Shown here: positions 8,916 to 16,001 of the stretch, piece after piece
How positions within the stretch are numbered: the first letter of the stretch is position 1
Layout: each line of letters opens with the position of its first letter
Assembly (NCBI GenBank): GCA_034435375.1
Contig: DAOTXR010000039.1
Location: 1-64,000, forward strand
Length of the DNA stretch: 64,000 nucleotides
DNA from: DAOTXR01 sp034435375
Lineage (GTDB): Bacteria; Chloroflexota; Anaerolineae; Aggregatilineales; UBA3940
Direction of reading: 5' to 3'
Program-made: the position numbers and the translations under genes
Notes under the pieces: model-generated
What the model was told of the DNA's origin: nothing
Seen by the model: only the letters and a program-made list of their open reading frames with translations
The model's database searches: none

Positions 8916-9935
8916 TCAATAGCGTAGCAGCGCCCCGATCCCCTCTGACTTGGCCAGCTCGGAATCGGCATCCACAAACTCAACCGTCCCGCCAAAGTCC
9001 ACCGCTTTGGCAATGGCGGGGTCGGCAACATCAGGGGTGAGCATACCCTCGACCAACAGCAGTGTCTGCACACGTCCGCTGTCAACCGCCGCCAGCGTAT
9101 CTTTTAACCCGATCGCTCCATTGGCCCCCTTGCCGGCCAGGGTGATTACCCGCTCGACCAGCTCGGTCTCACGCTGCCGCTCGTTGGCCTGCATTACTTC
9201 CAAAGATTGAGCCAGCACCTCGCTTTCAGCAGCCCTCATCGAGATCGCAAGCATCCCCTTCACACAATCCCGCCACTGCTGACTCAGCAGCCCTCTGAAC
9301 TGGTGCACAGCAGCCTCAGGGCCACCCAGCAGGATGTGCTCGGTAGCGTGCCGAGCACAGAACGCACCCAGGGCATCGGCGAAATCGTTGAGGTTGCCAC
9401 GCACAGTTTCACGAGTACGTCCGCTTCGGTCATCGCCACGCGCACGGCCAGCCACGCCACCGCCGCCTGCTTTCAGCCGTTTGACTTCTTCGCCTGCCAG
9501 CTTTTCGGATGCCACAAGCTGGCCCAGATGAAAGTGGAACATGCGGATCGCTTGCTGGTCGACCAGCGCTACACTGTAGGAGCCATAAGTGTCCATCAGC
9601 CGCGCCAGCGGCATAATGAAGGGCTTGCTGCCCACGTGAATGTTGCTACGTAACGGAACGGCAAAGCGATGCACTTGCCAGAAACCATCGCCCTGGCTGG
9701 AGAAGACCACCACGCTGCGCCCCGACCAGTCAAACTCCTTGTCGAAGAACGCCTCAACCGCGGCCAGGTCCTCAGCGGGGGCGCGCCCGATAGCTTCTTT
9801 GAGCAGCCCCTTCAGTCGCGCCCGATAAGCCTCTGGGGTTACCCGCAGTCGGGGGTCCATGTTGAGATACAGACTTACCACCGGCCGCACGCCCTGATAG
9901 GCAGCAAGTGCTTCCAGATCGCCGCGTTCAAACAT
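8916..9935 (-). CDS. Bacterial eRF1-like (baeRF) / Vms1-type protein
   Basis: A 339-residue protein resembling the archaeal/eukaryotic release factor 1 fold found in bacteria (baeRF families). Such proteins are thought to act on stalled ribosomes or in peptidyl-tRNA release. Recognisable parts are an N-terminal VVSLYLNMDP, a central VALVDQQAIRMFHFHLGQL strand pair, and a C-terminal LLLVEGML/FGGTVEFVD domain. In the middle (residues 157-173) is a glycine/basic loop (KAGGGGVAGRARG) at the place of the catalytic GGQ loop, but with no Gln. The start is ATG 9935 with AAGGAG 8 nt upstream. It lies downstream of htrA and dnaJ on the same strand, suggesting a proteostasis role. Exact function is unproven. 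Confidence 0.7.
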   Translation of the reverse strand: MFERGDLEALAAYQGVRPVVSLYLNMDPRLRVTPEAYRARLKGLLKEAIGRAPAEDLAAVEAFFDKEFDWSGRSVVVFSSQGDGFWQVHRFAVPLRSNIHVGSKPFIMPLARLMDTYGSYSVALVDQQAIRMFHFHLGQLVASEKLAGEEVKRLKAGGGGVAGRARGDDRSGRTRETVRGNLNDFADALGAFCARHATEHILLGGPEAAVHQFRGLLSQQWRDCVKGMLAISMRAAESEVLAQSLEVMQANERQRETELVERVITLAGKGANGAIGLKDTLAAVDSGRVQTLLLVEGMLTPDVADPAIAKAVDFGGTVEFVDADSELAKSEGIGALLRY

Positions 9936-10035
9936 GGAGAAGACTCCTTTTCCCTGGGGTAATTGGACACGCGGCACAGCCGAAAGGCTGCCCGCCGAAC
10001 GAGAGGCAGACATCGCCGTGCCTCTGATCTTTAGG

Positions 10036-11238
10036 TTAGCGGTCGTCGCGCGAGCCGAGGATCACCGGGATGTCGAGAGTTTCCTCGCCGCGGACAACCG
10101 TGACAACAACCTCCTGACCCACATTGGTGTTGCTGACCAGATAACCGAGTAGTTCTTCATAGGTATAGATGGGAAAACCATCAATCGCAACAATGATGTC
10201 TCCGCCGATCTTCACTGGGATGCCGCGGAAGATCGCATTCTGCGTGCCCCCCTGGATGCCTGCCTGTTCGGCAGCCGACCCCTCCACCACGTCGGCGACC
10301 AGCACGCCGCGCGTAACAGGCAGGTCAAACTCCACGGCCAGCTCACCCAACGTGACTTGAGGGTTGGAACTGACTCCGAGGTAAGGATATTCTGCCCGGC
10401 CATTGGCGATGATCTGCGGGACGATGCGCTTGACTGTGTTCACTGGAACAGCAAAGCCAATGCCGGAGCTGACGCCTGTCGTGCTCCGAATGGCGGTGTT
10501 CACGCCGATCACACGGCCATACGAATCCAGCAGGGGACCGCCAGAGTTGCCGGGATTGATCGGCGCATCGGTCTGGATGATCAACGGATTGGCGAAGTCA
10601 GACTGGCCCTCCAGTGCGCGGCCCACCGCACTGATGATGCCGACCGTCATGGTGCCCTGCAGGCCGAAGGGGTTGCCGATCGCAATCGCTCGCTGGCCAA
10701 CTTTTAGCGTGTTGGAGTCGCCAAGCTCAACCGGCACAAGTCGGTAACCTTCCGGCGGGTTGACTTGTAGAACGGCTAGATCGCTGTAGGGGTCGGTGCC
10801 GAGCACTTCGGCGATCAACACCATTCCATCCCAGAAGGTCACACGTACCTCGTCGGCCTCCTCAATGACGTGGCCATTGGTGACAATGTGTCCTTCTAGA
10901 TCGAACACAAAACCCGACCCGCTGCCGAAGTCGGTCAGTCCTATATCCCCACCGTGCTCAATACTCACATCGATGTTGACCACTGCTGGGCTGACACGGT
11001 TGTAGACGTTGATCAGCAACAGCTCCTCGGCATCCGCCTGAGCAACAATGTCGTCAGGCACTGGCGTAGGTGTGCCAGCCTCCTCGCCAGACAGGGCTAC
11101 AGGAGCCGGTGTGGCGATTGCACTCGATGGCACGCCTTGGCCCAGCCCGGGCAGTGTGCTGCATGCCAGGCTGACAAGGGCCAGGGCAATGACAACAAAA
11201 CGTACCCGACTACTTCTACCGCGCGGTTGACTGTACAT
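10036..11238 (-). CDS. htrA: HtrA/DegP-like serine protease, lipoprotein with PDZ domain
   Basis: A 400-residue protease that degrades misfolded proteins outside the cytoplasm. An N-terminal hydrophobic helix ends in a lipobox (LVSLAC, Cys26), so it is probably lipid-anchored. A Thr/Pro linker follows to about 65. The trypsin-like domain holds the triad His123 (VTNGHVIE), Asp153 (DPYSDLAVL) and Ser232 (INPGNSGGPL). A PDZ domain occupies about residues 285-395 and contains GVLVADVVEGSAAEQAGI. I chose the start ATG 11238 because the signal peptide begins there; the ribosome site is weak. It lies 135 bp downstream of the DnaJ gene. Confidence 0.92.
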   Translation of the reverse strand: MYSQPRGRSSRVRFVVIALALVSLACSTLPGLGQGVPSSAIATPAPVALSGEEAGTPTPVPDDIVAQADAEELLLINVYNRVSPAVVNIDVSIEHGGDIGLTDFGSGSGFVFDLEGHIVTNGHVIEEADEVRVTFWDGMVLIAEVLGTDPYSDLAVLQVNPPEGYRLVPVELGDSNTLKVGQRAIAIGNPFGLQGTMTVGIISAVGRALEGQSDFANPLIIQTDAPINPGNSGGPLLDSYGRVIGVNTAIRSTTGVSSGIGFAVPVNTVKRIVPQIIANGRAEYPYLGVSSNPQVTLGELAVEFDLPVTRGVLVADVVEGSAAEQAGIQGGTQNAIFRGIPVKIGGDIIVAIDGFPIYTYEELLGYLVSNTNVGQEVVVTVVRGEETLDIPVILGSRDDR

Positions 11239-11373
11239 AAGTTCTCGAATTTCCCTGCACTCTACCATGGACGATAGACTGGCGCCCGACAGCAATGCCC
11301 TTCCCTGACCCCTCGCTGCCCTTAACGACGAGGCAGTCGTGGGGCCAGGGATCGCCTTGCACTGTCGTGCACT

Positions 11374-12336
11374 CTACTGATGATAGTCAGCGCTGCGGAT
11401 GCTTGCCAGTTCTTTGAACAGCGCCCGTTCTTTGGCGCTCAGGCTGGTAGGCAGCTCGACATTGACTCGCACGTACAGATCGCCGAAGACGCCTGGCTGG
11501 CTTAACGAGGGCATCCCCTTGCCTCTGAGTCGGATCAGCTGTCCAGGCTGTGTGCCAGGAGCAATCTTCAATGTCACCTTGCCTGCCAGGGTTGTGATCT
11601 GCACCTCGCCGCCCAACACTGCCGTGTACAAGTTGATCGTCACGTCGGTGTAAAGATCATCTTCCTCACGCCGGAAGTTCGAGTCATCCAGCACCACAAC
11701 GTTGAGGTAAAGATCGCCTGCTTGGCCGCTCATGCCCGGCGCACCTCGACCTGCCAGGCGCACGCGCGTTCCGGTGCGAACTCCCCGTGGAATCTTGACT
11801 TGCAGACGCTTGCCGTTCACTGAGACCAGCCGCGTGGTGCCATGATAGGCCTCTTCAAGCGTGACCTCAGCCTGTGCATCCAGGTCCTGTCCGCGTGCCG
11901 AGTAACGTCGACCGCCGCGCTGTGCTGCGCTGAACAATTCGTCGAACCCGCGCCCGGTGCGCGGAGATGCCCCAATGTCGCCAAAGATCATGCGGAAGAA
12001 ATCCGAAAACAAGTCATCGGCGCTGGCGTACTCGACGCGCATCCCCCCTGGCGCTCCGCCGATCCACTGCGACCAATCGAAGCCGCTGGGCTGACCCCCT
12101 GTGCGCTGCCAGTGCTGGTAACTGGCCCGCAGTTGATCGTATTTAGCCCGCTTGGCCGGGTCACTGAGAGCCTCGTAAGCCTCATTGACCTCCTTGAAGC
12201 GAGCTTCAGCATTTGGATCGTCCGGATTCACATCAGGATGGTATTGGCGAGCAAGCCGACGGAAAGCTTTCTTGATCGTCTTGGCATCGGCGTTCTCCGG
12301 TACTCCTAAGATTTTGTAGTAATCCTTATAGTCCAT
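11374..12336 (-). CDS. cbpA: DnaJ-class co-chaperone, CbpA type (no zinc finger)
   Basis: A 320-residue Hsp40. The J-domain (residues 1-70) has DYYKILGV and the HPD motif in YHPDVNPDD, which stimulates DnaK ATPase activity. A Gly/Phe-poor linker rich in Arg and Gly follows. The two C-terminal beta domains include VSVNGKRLQVKIPRGVRTG and GDLYVRVNVELP. The cysteine-rich zinc finger of true DnaJ is absent, so it is CbpA/DnaJ2-like. Start ATG 12336 has a purine-rich AGGTGGGG site. A good promoter lies at 12371-12400, giving a leader of about 28 nt. Confidence 0.93.
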   Translation of the reverse strand: MDYKDYYKILGVPENADAKTIKKAFRRLARQYHPDVNPDDPNAEARFKEVNEAYEALSDPAKRAKYDQLRASYQHWQRTGGQPSGFDWSQWIGGAPGGMRVEYASADDLFSDFFRMIFGDIGASPRTGRGFDELFSAAQRGGRRYSARGQDLDAQAEVTLEEAYHGTTRLVSVNGKRLQVKIPRGVRTGTRVRLAGRGAPGMSGQAGDLYLNVVVLDDSNFRREEDDLYTDVTINLYTAVLGGEVQITTLAGKVTLKIAPGTQPGQLIRLRGKGMPSLSQPGVFGDLYVRVNVELPTSLSAKERALFKELASIRSADYHQ

Positions 12337-12370
12337 CCCCACCTACCTACACACACTCAGTCTAATCCTG

Positions 12371-12400
12371 ATTCTAATGACACGCCTGAGAAAGTGTCAA
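12371..12400 (-). promoter_or_regulatory. Sigma-70 type promoter for the dnaJ/cbpA gene
   Basis: On the minus strand TTGACA (complement of 12395-12400) is followed after 18 nt by TAGAAT (complement of 12371-12376). It is correctly placed before the cbpA ATG at 12336. No CIRCE element (TTAGCACTC-N9-GAGTGCTAA) is visible nearby. Confidence 0.75.
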
Positions 12401-12553
12401 CCGGTACGCAGCCGTTTTAGGCCGGTTTTATGCATTTCTTACGCAAGGCCCTGAGAGTAACAATACATGGAAGCGCCAACAGGTGGATACGGAGGGCTAA
12501 AACCCCCCGACCTGTCAATGCCATGACCACCTTTTCGAGCACTCCCCAATACA

Positions 12554-12582
12554 TTGACAAGCGGTGTTGTATCCCTTATTAT
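12554..12582 (+). promoter_or_regulatory. Strong sigma-70 promoter of the amino acid ABC transporter operon
   Basis: TTGACA (12554-12559), a 17-nt spacer, then TATTAT (12577-12582). Predicted start is near 12589, leaving a leader of about 115 nt before the ATG at 12705. The leader contains no obvious riboswitch that I can recognise. Confidence 0.8.
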
Positions 12583-12704
12583 TGCACTTAATCCGATCCC
12601 GCGTATCCATCCTCTGTGAGCCAATCCGAATGGCCCTATGCACACATCAGGCATGGAAGGCGGGATTCTACCTACCATTCGCACGGAGAAGAAGGAGGAA
12701 GTAC

Positions 12705-13529
12705 ATGCGTAAGTACGGTTTACTTTTCCTGCTGCTGACTGTCTTGCTGCTAGCAGCCTGTCAGCAGGCTGGAGAGGCAACGCCTACTGAGCCACCTGCT
12801 GTCATCCCCACCTGTGCTGAGATTCCAGCCGGGGATGTCCCTGATCTGGGGGGGCGGGAGATCACGATGGCCGTTGAGAACGCCTATCCGCCTTTCAACG
12901 CCATTGACGAGGCCTCTGGCGAAGGCGTTGGCTGGGACTACGACACCGGGCGTGAGATCTGCGAGCGTCTGAACTGTGTCCCGGTCTTCAAGGAGGCTGC
13001 CTGGGACGGCATCTTCCCCGCCATGGCCGCGGGAGAGTATGATATGCTCTTTGATGGCGTGACCTACACCGTCGATCGCGCTAAGGAGGTTGCCTTCTCC
13101 TGCTCATACGTGACCATTGGGCAGGTGCTGCTGGTTCGCATCGACGAGGACCGTTTCACGACTCCTGATGAATTCAAGGCCAATACTGAATTGAGAGCAG
13201 CTACTCAGATCGGCACGACCAACGAGCAAGCTGCCATCGACTTCATCGGCGTTGACCGCGTCCAGAGCTTTGAGGACTTCCCAACGGCAACGCAGGCTGT
13301 TCTGGCCGGCGACCTGGATGCCGTGATCGTCGATACAGTATCGGCAGTCGGTTTGAGCGAGGCCAATCCCGGCCAGCTCAAGATCATCCCCGGCATCACT
13401 AGCGACGAGCAACTGGCTCTGGTGTTCCCGCCCGGCAGCGACCTGATCGATCCGGTCAATGCTGCTTTACGTGCCATGGCTGACGACGGGACACTCGACG
13501 AATTGAACAACAAATGGTTTAACCCCTAG
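12705..13529 (+). CDS. Amino acid ABC transporter substrate-binding lipoprotein
   Basis: A 274-residue periplasmic-binding-type protein (SBP_bac_3 family). The N-terminus is a lipoprotein signal with lipobox LLAAC (Cys19). Diagnostic segments are ITMAVENAYPPFNAIDE, GVGWDYDTGREICERL, MLFDGVTYTVDRAKEVAFS and the C-terminal DDGTLDELNNKWF. It captures a polar amino acid or similar solute for the permease and ATPase that follow. Start ATG 12705 has an excellent AAGGAGGAA site. The ligand is unknown. Confidence 0.93.
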   Translation: MRKYGLLFLLLTVLLLAACQQAGEATPTEPPAVIPTCAEIPAGDVPDLGGREITMAVENAYPPFNAIDEASGEGVGWDYDTGREICERLNCVPVFKEAAWDGIFPAMAAGEYDMLFDGVTYTVDRAKEVAFSCSYVTIGQVLLVRIDEDRFTTPDEFKANTELRAATQIGTTNEQAAIDFIGVDRVQSFEDFPTATQAVLAGDLDAVIVDTVSAVGLSEANPGQLKIIPGITSDEQLALVFPPGSDLIDPVNAALRAMADDGTLDELNNKWFNP

Positions 13530-13619
13530 ATCGCTATAACCTCTATGGGTGGGCAGGCGGGCGCTGCCCACCCTTCCACCTCATCCATTCCCGCACCGTA
13601 TCGCTTTTGAGGAGCAGAC

Positions 13620-14513
13620 GTGAGCAAGGAACTTGAGCAAGGGCAAGCTCCCACTGAAGACCGCAAATCAGGTCTATCGAAAGTGACCTGGGCACGTATT
13701 CCCTGGTGGGCCTCTGGTCTAGTTTTAATCATCGTCCTCTTCTTCTACGCCGTGCTGACCGATCCCGGCTACCGGGAGACGTTTAACACCATGATCTTTG
13801 GGCGTCCCGCTTCCTCAGCCACCGAGGGCATTTTGCTGACCATCCGGATCACGTTGATCGCGTTTGCCATTGCCACGGTTCTGGGTCTGGTGGCGGGTCT
13901 GGCACGAGTCTCGTCCAACCCTGTTTTTAACAACATCGCCACTTTCTATGTCGAAATCGTGCGCGGCGTGCCGCTGGTCGTTTTGATCCTATACTTTGCG
14001 TTTGTGCTGTTGCCCATCGTGATCGACCTGCTAGTCGATCTGGGGACTAGTCTGAACATTGGTTTTCTGGCCGGAGCGAATCTGCGCAACGTCAGCTTCG
14101 AGGCGCGGGCCATCGTGGCGTTGGCCTTTGGCTATGGCGCCTATGAGGCTGAGGTGTTCCGGGCAGGCATCCAATCCATCGAGCGAGGCCAGATGGAAGC
14201 CGCACGCTCGCTGGGCATGACCTACTTCCAGGCCATGCGCTACGTGATCCTGCCGCAGGCCATCCGGCGCGTGTTGCCGCCACTGGGCAACGACTTCATC
14301 GCGCTGCTTAAGGACTCGTCGCTGGCTACTGTGTTAGCTGTCCCTGAACTGACGCAGATGGGCCGCATTCAGCGATCCAGCACATTCCGTGTGTTTGAGG
14401 TTTTCAACACCGTGGCCATTCTGTACCTCAGTATGACATTGCTGCTGTCGTTCGGCGTCAGGATGCTGGAGAGGAGGCTGAGCAGTGACCGACCAAGCAG
14501 CACCATCCGATGA
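13620..14513 (+). CDS. Amino acid ABC transporter permease (HisM/GlnP family)
   Basis: A 297-residue inner-membrane permease. A short charged N-terminus is followed by hydrophobic segments beginning WWASGLVLIIVLFFYAVL. The conserved EVFRAGIQSIERGQMEAARSLGM is the EAA loop that docks onto the ATPase. LPQAIRRVLPPLGNDFIALLKDSSLA is typical of His/Glu/Gln/Arg permeases, given here only to name the region. The start is GTG 13620 with GAGGAG upstream. Its end overlaps the ATPase start by 29 bp, so the genes are translationally linked. Only one permease is present, so a homodimer is likely. Confidence 0.93.
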   Translation: MSKELEQGQAPTEDRKSGLSKVTWARIPWWASGLVLIIVLFFYAVLTDPGYRETFNTMIFGRPASSATEGILLTIRITLIAFAIATVLGLVAGLARVSSNPVFNNIATFYVEIVRGVPLVVLILYFAFVLLPIVIDLLVDLGTSLNIGFLAGANLRNVSFEARAIVALAFGYGAYEAEVFRAGIQSIERGQMEAARSLGMTYFQAMRYVILPQAIRRVLPPLGNDFIALLKDSSLATVLAVPELTQMGRIQRSSTFRVFEVFNTVAILYLSMTLLLSFGVRMLERRLSSDRPSSTIR

Positions 14514-15243
14514 CATCATCATCATTCGGGACCTGCACAAGTTCTTCGGTCGCATTGAAGCGGTTCAAGGCGTCAGTTTAAGCGTCCGGCGGGGCGAGGT
14601 CGTCGTCATCATCGGCCCTAGTGGCTCTGGCAAGAGCACCCTGCTGCGCTGCATCAATCACCTGGAAACACCCACGCGCGGTGACATCTGGGTGGATGGC
14701 GTTCACCTGAGCCGTCGCCACACGGACATCAACCGTGTGCGAGCTGAGGTAGGAATGGTCTTCCAACTCTTCAACCTGTTCCCCCACCTGACCGTTCTGG
14801 GCAACGTCATGCTGGCGCAGCGAGTGGTACGCCAACGTCCCAGAGAAGAGGCCGAGCGTATCGCTCGAGAGCAGCTAGCCCGTGTTGGCATCCCGGAGCA
14901 AGCTGACAAGTATCCCAGCCAGTTGTCGGGTGGACAGCAGCAACGGGTGGCTATTGCGCGTGCTCTGGCCATGAACCCCAAGATCATGCTGTTCGATGAG
15001 CCGACCTCGGCCCTCGACCCGGAGATGATTAAGGAGGTGCTGGACGTCATGCTTGAGCTGGCAAAGGGAGGCATGACGATGGTCGTTGTGACGCACGAGA
15101 TGGGCTTTGCTCGCGCCGCTGCCGACCGCATTGTCTTCATGGACTATGGCAAGATCATTGAGACCGGGACGCCAGAGACTTTCTTCAACAACCCAAGACA
15201 TGAGCGGCTTAAGCTGTTCTTGAGCAAGATTCTTCAGCACTAA
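14485..15243 (+). CDS. Amino acid ABC transporter ATP-binding protein (GlnQ/HisP family)
   Basis: A 252-residue ATPase that powers the transporter. Walker A is GPSGSGKST, the Q-loop region is VGMVFQLFNLFPHLTV, the signature is LSGGQQQR, Walker B is IMLFDEPTSALDPE, and the switch His is in VVTHEMGFA. All catalytic residues are intact. GTG 14485 is the start, with GGAGG within the 3' end of the permease gene. It completes a binding protein-permease-ATPase operon. Confidence 0.95.
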   Translation: MTDQAAPSDDIIIIRDLHKFFGRIEAVQGVSLSVRRGEVVVIIGPSGSGKSTLLRCINHLETPTRGDIWVDGVHLSRRHTDINRVRAEVGMVFQLFNLFPHLTVLGNVMLAQRVVRQRPREEAERIAREQLARVGIPEQADKYPSQLSGGQQQRVAIARALAMNPKIMLFDEPTSALDPEMIKEVLDVMLELAKGGMTMVVVTHEMGFARAAADRIVFMDYGKIIETGTPETFFNNPRHERLKLFLSKILQH

Positions 15244-15300
15244 GATCGGGCAGCCCCTCTCTGTGGCGACAAGGGCGCCAATGGACTGCCCTGCCCTGCC

Positions 15301-15328
15301 TTGCCGATGGCGTGGGCGCAGGTATAGT
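15301..15328 (+). promoter_or_regulatory. Candidate promoter before the CBM48-like gene
   Basis: TTGCCG (15301-15306), a 16-nt spacer, TATAGT (15323-15328). It lies about 180 nt upstream of the ATG at 15507. The boxes are fair but the leader is long, so confidence is moderate. Confidence 0.45.
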
Positions 15329-15506
15329 ACTCATCAGGGTCGGGTGAGCATCGAGCAAGATGCCTCCACCCAGCGACCCCGACTTCCTTAGTAGATCACA
15401 GTGGGCTTTCCGAGTCGCCCATCGTGCGCCGCCGAAGACCTGCGGACGGTGTGGCGCAACAGACATCTCTCAGGCAGGGTTGGAGAGCCATGAAAGGAGC
15501 GTGAGC

Positions 15507-15803
15507 ATGCTGAAGAAGGAATACAGTCCAGATGGAACCACCTGTAAAGTTACTTTTATTCTGCCAGAGGCGATTGAGGCTCGCTTTGCTTGCGTGGTAG
15601 GCGAGTTCAACAACTGGGACAAAGATTCAATCCCGATGACACGTCAGCCGGATGGTCTTTGGAGTGCAGTGGTTGAGATGAAAGCTGGCCGTGAATATCA
15701 GTATCGCTATTTTGTCAATGGCAATACCTGGCACAACGACTGGAACGCAGACAAGTATGTCGCCCATCCCTACGGAGGCGAGAACTCCGTCGTGGTGACG
15801 TGA
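15507..15803 (+). CDS. Small isoamylase-N/CBM48-like glycogen-binding protein
   Basis: A 98-residue protein made of a single early-set Ig-like domain related to isoamylase N-terminal / CBM48 / AMPK glycogen-binding domains. Hallmarks are ACVVGEFNNWD near residues 27-38, MTRQPDGLWSAVVEM, and YQYRYFVNGNTWHNDW. Such stand-alone domains bind alpha-glucans and may recruit partners. There is no catalytic domain. Start ATG 15507 has AAGGAG 8 nt upstream. A terminator follows at 15833-15872, so it is likely monocistronic. Confidence 0.85.
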   Translation: MLKKEYSPDGTTCKVTFILPEAIEARFACVVGEFNNWDKDSIPMTRQPDGLWSAVVEMKAGREYQYRYFVNGNTWHNDWNADKYVAHPYGGENSVVVT

Positions 15804-15832
15804 TCTACGCTTGGCCTGTTCGCATAATACAC

Positions 15833-15872
15833 GAAGCCCTCCTGATCGCGCCCTAGAGGGCTTCTTCCTTTT
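15833..15872 (+). terminator. Rho-independent terminator after the CBM48-like gene
   Basis: Inverted repeat GAAGCCCTC (15833-15841) and GAGGGCTTC (15856-15864) with a 14-nt loop, followed by TTCCTTTT. This is typical of intrinsic termination. Confidence 0.75.
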
Positions 15873-15947
15873 CCATGCCTCATGGCAGACGGACTTGTAT
15901 ACTATTCCCAAGTACTCGTGATTCCTCACGCCCACTTTCCAACTGTG

Positions 15948-15956
15948 TGGTATGAT
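15948..15956 (+). promoter_or_regulatory. Possible extended -10 promoter of polA
   Basis: TGG-TATGAT at 15948-15956 fits an extended -10. It lies 45 nt upstream of the polA ATG. No clear -35 is present. Confidence 0.4.
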
Positions 15957-16001
15957 CGAGATCGCTCGTCTGTTCTGTTAAAAGCAAAGGCGGCAGGCAA
16001 C

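Noticed and set aside
9207..9653. A 148-residue plus-strand frame
   Set aside because: Lies antisense to the baeRF gene, which has a good ribosome site and family-like sequence.
12590..12700. Riboswitch in the 115-nt leader of the amino acid transporter
   Set aside because: I could not identify conserved elements of lysine, glycine or other known riboswitches.
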